This document shows positions 1 to 6,064 of a DNA stretch of 20,694 nt, piece by piece. The notes under the pieces were generated by a model. It had not been told where the DNA came from. It did not search any database and saw only the letters and a list, made by a program, of their open reading frames with translations. The stretch's first letter is position 1, and each line of letters starts with the position of its first letter. Source of the DNA: Chrysochromulina tobinii (lineage: Eukaryota > Haptophyta > Prymnesiales > Chrysochromulinaceae); contig JWZX01001654.1 in assembly GCA_001275005.1 (NCBI GenBank), forward strand, positions 1-20,694, read 5' to 3'. The translations under genes were made by a program, and so were the position numbers.

Positions 1-257
1 TTACGTGTGTAGGCTTTACTATTGACCCGCATTCACTCATTTGTCGGAAAGCGACGCGCTTGGTTTCACCCTGGCGTGCAACACGTCACCCTTCCACTGA
101 GTTCAAAATCAGGTGGTGGGGATAGTGTGTGAATCCAGAAAGAATACCTACCCCTACCCCTTTGGGTCAAGTTCACGTTGTTCGGCGCTCAGGACCCGCC
201 TCGGCCCAACATACCACAACAGTCACGCCAACAAGTCGTCAAGAGCAATGTGGGGGG
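1..257. other. Left-edge non-coding stretch
   Basis: I see no gene that I can support here. Bases 60-86 contain a phrase, GGTTTCACCCTGG, that recurs at 1120-1132, so the open frame at 258-1079 is bracketed by two short similar stretches. This could be a small duplicated flank or chance. Confidence 0.4.
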
Positions 258-1079
258 TCATTGTGAGTGGCCGCCGAGGCCATCTCCACCGGGTAGGCAC
301 GGCGGTGCACTTCTGTGAACTTCGCCATGGCCCTCCATGCACGCAAGGATACCCGAGAACGGGCACGCCGAGGTGCCGTTGTGCAGCCGATTTGCCGTCG
401 CGTTCGCGCTCGTGAGCTCTTGCTGGTGCTCCCGGCTTGTCACAGACGGGGCCAGCGCAAACGCACCCGCCGCCCACATGCCGCACGCGCGTCCGGGATC
501 GACGCCTTTCGGCGTGGTCTTTGAGTGGCACAGTGGCTGGTGATAGCTCGCCGGCAGCGTCCTCGCGCATGCCACGCGCTCGTCGAATGCGACTTGAGTC
601 CACCAGGTGGCTTGGGAGTCCATGTGCAGCCAGTCTCCCGCATCTCGCCACGAAGTCAGGTCGAACATGATGATCGCGTGGGCCGAGGCTCGAATGTGCC
701 CCGCCGCCGCGAATCCACGAAGGAGGCTGAGTGTGCCACCCACGGTCCAGCCTGGCAGTCGCTGCCACCACAGGTAGATGTCAGCGTCTGCAGGCACGCC
801 GCGATGGTAATCGCTCCCGCAGCCGACCACGGAGATGTTTGCTGCTCGCCCAGCGTGGTGCTGTCGCGCCCTGGCCTCAAATTCAGCGCACACGGTCAAG
901 TTGGAGGACGGATTCAACGCCCTGAACGAAGCTGCAGTGTGCGCCAGGCAAGCTGCAACGTCCGTCGAAGGCCGCAGGTCCACCACATCAAGCCCGGCAA
1001 CGCGGTGGGCGATGCCACGGAGCAGCGCGAGTGGAGGCCGTGAGGGGGGACCCTCATCCGCGTGAATGCATCCGAGCAT
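258..1079 (-). CDS. Putative secreted or luminal protein of unknown family
   Basis: An uninterrupted 273-codon frame starts at ATG 1079 and ends at TGA 258-260. I do not recognise the family. The translation has the texture of a real protein: a tryptophan-rich core (YLWWQRLPGW, then TSWRDAGDW and ATWWTQVAFDER), a VVGCGSDYH segment, and several cysteines. Four N-glycosylation sequons (NLT, NIS, NAT, NGT) fit a protein passing through the secretory pathway. No clear signal peptide follows the ATG, so an upstream exon is possible. The last 40 or so residues are glycine/serine-rich and may be intron or UTR read-through. Competing frames on the other strand are shorter and of low complexity. The gene lies divergent to the open frame at 1369. 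Confidence 0.55.
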   Translation of the reverse strand: MLGCIHADEGPPSRPPLALLRGIAHRVAGLDVVDLRPSTDVAACLAHTAASFRALNPSSNLTVCAEFEARARQHHAGRAANISVVGCGSDYHRGVPADADIYLWWQRLPGWTVGGTLSLLRGFAAAGHIRASAHAIIMFDLTSWRDAGDWLHMDSQATWWTQVAFDERVACARTLPASYHQPLCHSKTTPKGVDPGRACGMWAAGAFALAPSVTSREHQQELTSANATANRLHNGTSACPFSGILACMEGHGEVHRSAPPCLPGGDGLGGHSQ

Positions 1080-1368
1080 CGTATGAGAGGTTCCGCGAGC
1101 GAGAAGAGGATCAATTGGGTTTCACCCTGGTGCGTGCGGCACGCATGAAGACAATGCTGCAGGTCAACGAGTTGGTCAACGAATGCTGCAAACGAATGCA
1201 TGTCAATGATTTTTCCGCGAACAGACCTTTCTTGACAGCCTTCTCAATCTCAAGTCCGTGATCTCCTTCGGTACGCAGATGCGACATTGACGGAACGCGT
1301 GATTCCGCTTTTGTGACGTACCCCAAAATTGGGCCCCTCAAGAGAAACCCGAGCTCTCGCCATCTACC
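1080..1368. other. Spacer between two divergent open frames
   Basis: About 290 bases with no supported gene. It lies between a minus-strand and a plus-strand frame, so it could be a shared promoter region. I see no clear TATA box or other recognisable site. Confidence 0.35.
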
Positions 1369-2034
1369 ATGTTGTCGGTGTTGATCTCTACCGCTCTCAC
1401 CCTGCGAGCTCCCACGGCGCTACCCTCGGCAGGCAAGGCGCCCTGGGCCCTCGCCGTTGCAGATAGTGTGCCACACCCTCTGGCGGCACGAGGACATTGG
1501 CAGACCAGCGCGGTGAGCCGACTGATCGTCTCGGACATCCAGCGTTGCGTGGAGGAGTGCGCCTTCATCGATGAGTGCGTCGTCTCGTTTCGTGAAGCAC
1601 CCACTCTGGAGACCATGTTGCGTCAGGTGGATGGTGCCGTCGAGTTGGGCCGGCGCGTGAGGCGCTACGTTGCTTCGCGAAGGCCGCTGGTCGAGTGGGC
1701 CGCTCATTCGTATCTCACGAGGCAGTTTGGTCCCGAGACAGTTTGCAACATGGTGCCTTGGCATCCGCAGTCGCTCACGCTCGCTGCCGCCCTCGCGCCA
1801 CTTCAGCCATGGGGCCTCGTCCGCCAGGCGATCGTGGTCGCGCCACGGCGCGTTCTCCAAGCCGCTGCCGCCTACGTGTTGCTCTGTCTCCACAGGGGAC
1901 GCGCAGACCGACGAGTCCGGTGGCGGGAGGCGATGCTAGTCCACCTCGCCTCGGCATATGAGCGCCTCTCGCTCGATGGCGCGGGCTCGAGGCGCCGCGC
2001 TCTCCCCGCTGCGCTTCTGTTTCGCGGCCACTAG
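1369..2034 (+). CDS. Hypothetical protein, possible N-terminal targeting sequence
   Basis: A 221-codon frame runs from ATG 1369 to TAG 2032-2034. The first 20 or so residues (MLSVLISTALTLRAPTALPS) look like a short signal or transit peptide. The body has a plausible amino-acid mix with helical segments (VSRLIVSDIQRCVEECAFID) and a PETVCNMVPWHP stretch. I do not recognise a domain. A 157-codon frame on the minus strand (1420-1893) overlaps it, but that frame is richer in Arg, His and Gly and looks like a shadow. GC-rich DNA readily gives long chance frames, so this call is tentative. The C-terminus (GAGSRRRALPAALLFRGH) may be read-through. Confidence 0.4.
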   Translation: MLSVLISTALTLRAPTALPSAGKAPWALAVADSVPHPLAARGHWQTSAVSRLIVSDIQRCVEECAFIDECVVSFREAPTLETMLRQVDGAVELGRRVRRYVASRRPLVEWAAHSYLTRQFGPETVCNMVPWHPQSLTLAAALAPLQPWGLVRQAIVVAPRRVLQAAAAYVLLCLHRGRADRRVRWREAMLVHLASAYERLSLDGAGSRRRALPAALLFRGH

Positions 2035-2418
2035 ACAAGCGATGAGGTCGACCGGGACCTGACCGTCATCCGCTGGCATGATGAGAGGAAGAACCTGCTG
2101 CACTAGGGCGTGCTGCATCACGGCGATCGGGGTGCACCGCATGCGCAGGAATCCTTGACATGGGCATAGGCCATTATATGCATCTCCTATCTCACCACTC
2201 CATACATATTGCATGCTCGAGTGGCTGTTACTAGAGCACATGCCATGTTACAGTAGCACATATCACTGCATGAGGACTGTTACTAGTAAAGTTACTAGTT
2301 TAGTTGAGCAGACCGCGCACCGCGTGTCAAAAAAGCGTCGTGCTGAGCAGCGTGCGTCCGAGCATCGGCATCTTTTCACGGTCCCCTCCGAGGCTCCTCG
2401 ACCGACGCCTGGGGCAAA
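2035..2418. other. Spacer and probable 5' flank of the methyltransferase gene
   Basis: No supported gene. Bases 2170-2310 are clearly more AT-rich than the surroundings and carry the motif GTTACTAG three times (near 2226, 2278 and 2292), two of them 14 bases apart. This AT-rich block lies 110-250 bases upstream of the ATG at 2419 and is the best promoter candidate, by inference only. Confidence 0.35.
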
Positions 2419-5400
2419 ATGCGCCAGGGTTTCAGGCTCTGGTTGTGCGCGCTCCTATTCTTGGCGCCCGCAGCACTGGGTTCCGAAGAACGTCGGCCGC
2501 GTCGCCTTCGGAAGCTGCGGCGACTTGGAAGGGGCGCCGCCACACCAGTACAAGGCGGCATGTGCGACGACTCGTGCGAAGACCATGCGAAGAATGGAAG
2601 GTGCGACGATGGCAGTGCGGCGATCGCGCTCCCCAGTCCAGCACAAGAGCACCGTATATACTGCGCCCTCGGCACCGACTGCTCCGACTGCGGCAGCGTG
2701 CCGCGGCGGCCTCCACCGGCTAAGCTCAAGGAGATGATGCCGCAGCCAGGCGACGGGGTGCCGACAGAGCCGCTGCCGCCCCAGGGTCTGACCGGAGTCC
2801 CGCTGCTGCGGGAGCGGAAGGTCGAGGTGCACGCCGCCTGGACCAAGACACAGCCCTCCTTTCTGATGCCGTACACTAACCCGAGGGAGGACTTTGACGT
2901 GAGCGAGAACATGCACACGAAACGAGCAGTAGAGCCGCTGTACAATCTGTACTGGCATCGGCTCTCTCAGCAGGTGCCGAGGGCCCCCGCACCGTGTGTG
3001 CGTCCAAGAGGGTTTCCTCTCTGTCCCTTTCTCTCTCCCTCTCTCTCTCTGTCTCTCTCTCTCTCGGCTGACCCGCTGCAACCGTCCGCGATCGGCGCCT
3101 CTGATGACCTCTGATGACCTCTGATGATTCCTGATGACCCCTGATGAGCCGTCCGCGATCGGCGGCGCAGTGCTGCGCCAACGGCGGGCTCATGCTCGAC
3201 GTGGGTGCCAACTTTGGGTACTACTCCTTCTATGCAGCCAAGATGGGATGCCGTGTCGTCGCTTGGGAACCTATTCCTATCTTTCGCGCCTTTGTCGAGG
3301 CCGGCCTCGCGCTCAACAACCTGACGCACCGCGTGCATCTGCGCAGTAACGTCGTGTCGGACGTGGGTGGCAAGTCCATCCAAATGACTGTGCCTCAACG
3401 CGGCATCTGGGGCACAGCGTCGGTGGGCGGCCTCAATGTTGACCCAGCAGCCCTGCATGCAAGTGCTCACCACGGCGCCCTCCCCTCTCCCCCCAGGTGG
3501 GCGGCCTCAATGTGGATCCGTCGATCCGCTCGACGACGTATACGGTTACGGCTCGGAGTGAGACGCTCGACCAGGTGAGTGCGTCTGAGGGCGTCGGAGT
3601 GCATCGGAGTGTGTCTGATCGCGTCTGGGCGTACGAGTGCTCCGAGGGCGTCTGAGGGCGTCTGTTGCAGGTGGTGACGGAGCAGCCCTGCATGAAGGTG
3701 CTCACCACGGCGCCCCCATCCCCACAGGTGGTCACTGAGCAGCCCTGCATCATGAAGCTCGACGTCGAGGGTTATGAGCCGACGGTTCTCAAGGTGCACT
3801 GATTGCCGCTGAGTGCCGCTGAGTGCCGCTGAGTGCCGCTGAGTGCCGCTGAGTGCCGCTGAGTGCCGCTGAGTGCCTCTGATTGCCCCCGGTCGCCACT
3901 GATGGCCACTGATGGCCATGATGACTTGCTAAGTACTCTGGTGCGATCGAGCCGACGGTGCTGCAGGGTGCTGCGAAGCTGCTCGCCAAGTACCCGCCCA
4001 GAGCCATCCTGACCGAGTACACTCCCTTGCAGGTGCTGCGAAGCTGCTCGCCAAGTACCCGCCCGAAGCCATCCTGACCGAGTACACTCCCTTGCAGGTG
4101 CTGCGAAGCTGCTCGCCAAGTACCCGCCCGAAGCCATCCTGACCGAGTACACTCCCGGCGTGCAAGAGCGAGGTCGCTCGTGGAGCCAGCTGGCCGACTA
4201 TCCGGCGTCGCTGCGCAAGTTTGAGAAGGCGGGCTACCAAATTTGGCATCTGGTCGGCACGAGCAAGGGCCGTGCGGAGGTGGGAGATTTGGGAGATTTG
4301 GGAGATTGGTCAAAGGCGGAGCAGCCCTGCATGCAAGTGCTCACCACGGCGCCTCAATCCCCACAGGTGGGAGATTGGTCCAAGGCGGTGCTGCCGGCGC
4401 TCGCCGAGGTGACGCCGGACACCCTGCGAGCAGAGGAGCTCAATGCGCGCAATATGATCGCGGATAACGGCAAGGGAGGGAACTCCTTCATGGTCCCATG
4501 GGACCTCCATCCACTCTCATTGCATGCGGAGTTCGCACACAACACCGACCTGCTGCTGACGCTCACCCCTGGCATCGTGCAGCGTAGCCACGTGGTCGGC
4601 CTCACGCCTCCTGATCGCCTCTGATTGCCCTCCTGATGACCTCTGATTGCCCTCCTGATGGCCACTGATTGCCCTCCTGATCGCCTCTGATTGCCCTCCT
4701 GATGACCTCTGATTGCCCTCCTGATGGCCACTGATTGCCCTCCTGATGGCCACTGATTGCCCTCCCGATGACCTCTGATTGCCCTCCCGATGACCTCTGA
4801 TTGCCCTCCTCGATGACCTCTGATTGCCCTCCTGATGACCTCTGATTGCCCTCCTGATGACCTCTGATTGCCCTCACGATGACCTCTGATTGCCCTCCTG
4901 ATGACCTCTGATTGCCCTCACGATGACCTCTGATTGCCCTCCCGATGACCTCTGATTGCCCTCCCGATGACCTCTGATTGCCTCTGATCGCCTTTTGATT
5001 GCGTCTGATTGGTACTGATTGCCTCCCTCATCAGGTCGGCATCAATGCCACGTCACCGATGGGATTGGGCGGCGGGCTGTGCGTTCACACCCTCCGCGAC
5101 GGCACTGCCTCTGAAATGATCGGGCGGCTCTGCACTCACGAGAAGCGCAATGAGTCGATTGCGGCCTCGATTGCGATTGCGGAGAAGGAGCGTCCAATCA
5201 AGAGCGCAGACACGTGGCATGCACACGTGTGGCGCGAGAGCCAACAATGGACACTCGAGGGCCCGATGCACACGTACAATCGGTGATTACCACTGATTGC
5301 CTCTTGATTGCCACTGATTGCCACTGATTGCCTCTGACACGATGCTCACGTACAATCGGTGATTGCGATGGATGCCTCTTGATTGCCACTGATTGCCTCT

Positions 5401-5552
5401 GAAACGATGCTCTGGTCACCAGGAAAATGCTTCGCACCGGTGATCGCCCAAACATCCGAATGGAAACGGATAAACTCAAGATCAAGGCGGAACGCCGACG
5501 AAAGAAAAATTTATTGAAACGGAAAGCGAAGAAGCGCATCGAGGCTGTTTAG
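2419..5552 (+). CDS. FkbM-family methyltransferase, secreted or Golgi-luminal, eight exons
   Basis: Proposed exons: 2419-2973, 3171-3422, 3497-3574, 3728-3793, one base 3967 plus 4098-4279, 4367-4594, 5035-5282, 5423-5552. The phases agree and give about 579 residues. Residues 1-21 are a signal peptide (LWLCALLFLAPAALG). Residues 49-91 form a cysteine module (C49, C53, C62, C82, C88, C91; ends GTDCSDCG). The SAM-dependent methyltransferase core has motif I LDVGANFGYY (194-203), the acidic motif VVAWEP (E218) and the FkbM signature MKLDVEGYEPTVL (304-316). The C-terminus is strongly basic (RRRKKNLLKRKAKKR). FkbM-type enzymes O-methylate sugars or similar acceptors, and the signal peptide suggests ER/Golgi glycan modification (inference). 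The gene is convergent with the MFS gene. Its oddity is the introns, described separately. The exact splice around 3967-4098 is the least certain part. Confidence 0.82.
2974..3170 (+). repeat. Methyltransferase intron 1: CT microsatellite and CTGATGA array with flanking duplication
   Basis: GT donor after CAG 2971-2973 and acceptor CAG 3168-3170; phase 0 joins LSQQ to CCANGG. The intron holds a long (CT)n tract (3016-3065). A CTGATGACCT array follows, bracketed by an exact 16-base direct repeat, CCGTCCGCGATCGGCG, at 3082-3097 and 3149-3164. The bracketed array looks like a secondary insertion that duplicated its target. Confidence 0.75.
3423..3496 (+). mobile_element. Introner-like intron 2 (copy 1) with target duplication
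   Basis: The intron of 74 nt begins GTGGGCGGCCTCAATGT (3423-3439), and the downstream exon begins with the same 17 bases (3497-3513). Between the two copies lies an element at 3446-3496 starting AGCAGCCCTGCATGCAAGTG and ending CCCCCCAG. The element recurs at 3681-3727 and 4320-4366. The 5' splice site comes from the duplicated target and the 3' splice site from the element, which is the typical organisation of introners. Confidence 0.75.
3575..3727 (+). other. Methyltransferase intron 3, composite, with internal AG-GT junction
   Basis: Donor CAG/GTGAGT at 3575 and acceptor CCACAG ending at 3727. An earlier perfect acceptor (TCTGTTGCAG, 3661-3670) is followed at once by GTGGTGACGG. The 153-nt intron can therefore be read as a 96-nt intron plus a 57-nt introner copy with no exon between them. 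The first part is made of degenerate GGCGTCTGAG-type repeats. Confidence 0.7.
3671..3727 (+). mobile_element. Introner-like element copy 2, nested in intron 3
   Basis: Bases 3671-3693 (GTGGTGACGG followed by AGCAGCCCTGCAT) nearly duplicate the start of the next exon (3728-3750, two mismatches in 23). The shared element occupies 3681-3727. In this copy the AGCAGCCCTGCAT head of the element is identical to native exon sequence that encodes EQPCI of the methyltransferase, so the element may have arisen here. Confidence 0.7.
3794..3966 (+). repeat. Methyltransferase intron 4: CTGAGTGCC minisatellite flanked by exon-end copies
   Basis: Donor AAG/GTGCACTG at 3794 and acceptor CTGCAG at 3961-3966. 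About seven units of CTGAGTGCCG follow the donor, then CTGATTGCC and CTGATGGCC variants. The last 18 bases of the intron (3949-3966, GAGCCGACGGTGCTGCAG) copy the last 18 bases of the upstream exon (3776-3793, GAGCCGACGGTTCTCAAG) with three mismatches. The intron is thus an insert between two copies of its target. Confidence 0.75.
3968..4156 (+). repeat. 65-nt tandem triplication of exon sequence, each repeat bounded by GT and AG
   Basis: Units start at 3968, 4033 and 4098. The third unit lacks the terminal TTGCAG and continues into the exon. The unit codes AKLLAKYPPEAILTEYTP in the correct frame. At 65 nt, translating more than one unit shifts frame and meets a stop. The first two units start GTGCTG and end TTGCAG, so each can be removed as an intron, leaving a single G (3967) between two splice events. 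Which copy serves as exon cannot be settled from sequence alone. Confidence 0.7.
4280..4366 (+). mobile_element. Introner-like intron (copy 3) with expanded target duplication, frame-neutral
   Basis: Donor GAG/GTGGGAG at 4280 and acceptor CCACAG at 4366. The intron opens with a copy of the next exon start (GTGGGAGATTGGTC, exon copy at 4367), in which GGGAGATTT has been amplified to three units. Then comes the shared element at 4320-4366 (AGCAGCCCTGCATGCAAGTG through CAATCCCCACAG). At 87 nt with no stop it stays open in frame, so retention would add 29 residues. Confidence 0.72.
4595..5034 (+). repeat. Methyltransferase intron 6: 440-nt CTGATTGCC/TGATGACC minisatellite
   Basis: Donor CACGTG/GTCGGC at 4595 and acceptor CTCATCAG at 5027-5034; phase 0. 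Nearly the whole intron is a 20-22 nt unit of the type TGATGACCTCTGATTGCCCT repeated about twenty times, with TGATGGCCA variants at the left end. The intron start (GTCGGCCTCACGCC) resembles the next exon start (GTCGGCATCAATGCC), again suggesting a duplicated target. Each unit contains two CTGAT motifs that fit a branch-point consensus. Confidence 0.8.
5283..5422 (+). repeat. Methyltransferase intron 7 with a copy of the upstream exon end
   Basis: Donor AATCG/GTGATT at 5283 and acceptor GTCACCAG at 5415-5422. Phase 2 gives NRKMLRTGD. The intron carries CTGATTGCC units and an internal copy (5340-5364) of the exon end plus donor (5264-5288, CGATGCACACGTACAATCGG). A third partial copy (ACGATGCTCTGG) is near 5404. 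Without splicing the protein would end at TGA 5284-5286, only 43 residues short of the spliced end. Confidence 0.7.
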
Positions 5553-6064
5553 AGGTCGAAGCTACAATTTTGCATGCGTCGAGACAAAGCGAACGAGAGC
5601 ACTGTGCAACCATCTGCGCCACTGTACACATTCATTTCTGCGAGGGCTCCTCCTGCTGCCCAGCCCGCAGCGCCCAAGAAGACCCAAGACCGTCTCCAGT
5701 CGTCGGCTTCGGTTTCACTACAGGTAGGAGGTACGAAACAGCTGTGTATTCGCCGCGCTGTATTGGCGGCAGCCGGCGTGCTTCGGTGCACTTGAGTCCT
5801 GCGCAGGCTATACGAGCTCTAGGCGAAAATGGACCTCTGCAGGCACGCACAACGCCACGACCAGTGGCCACGACACGCAAGACACTGGGAAGGACGAGGT
5901 ACATACACTAGGTACTTTCGCCAGTCGGCTCGAACGTATAACGCTAAAAACCTAACGAAACGTGGTCGTACGAGTACAATTAAAAACCTAACGAAACGTG
6001 AAAGAGCTACGCGGCTGGACACAGTCGGAGTACACCATAGGAACTCGTGCGCCATGGCAGTGAT
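5553..6064. other. Spacer between convergent genes, with a 20-base direct repeat
   Basis: This is the 3' flank of both the methyltransferase and MFS genes. An exact 20-base repeat TAAAAACCTAACGAAACGTG occurs at 5945-5964 and 5981-6000, in a locally AT-rich block that could hold polyadenylation signals. A proline/alanine-rich open stretch (about 5574-5725) ends at a CAG/GTAGG, which might be an exon. I could not link it to anything. Confidence 0.4.

Noticed and set aside
113-1065. Several short open frames on both strands overlapping 258-1079
   Set aside because: They are arginine- and proline-rich shadows of the longer minus-strand frame with no recognisable features.
3016-3065. CT-rich tract as a coding continuation (PLSLSLSLS)
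   Set aside because: It is a microsatellite inside intron 1; the spliced product continues into the methyltransferase core.
4595-5034. CRISPR array, suggested by about twenty short repeats
   Set aside because: There are no unique spacers between units, the units abut, and the array sits inside a eukaryotic intron with proper splice sites.
5284-5286. TGA after HTYNR as the end of the methyltransferase
   Set aside because: Possible, but the stop overlaps a good donor, and splicing to 5423 gives a coherent basic tail of 42 residues with matching phase. I kept the longer model and noted the alternative.
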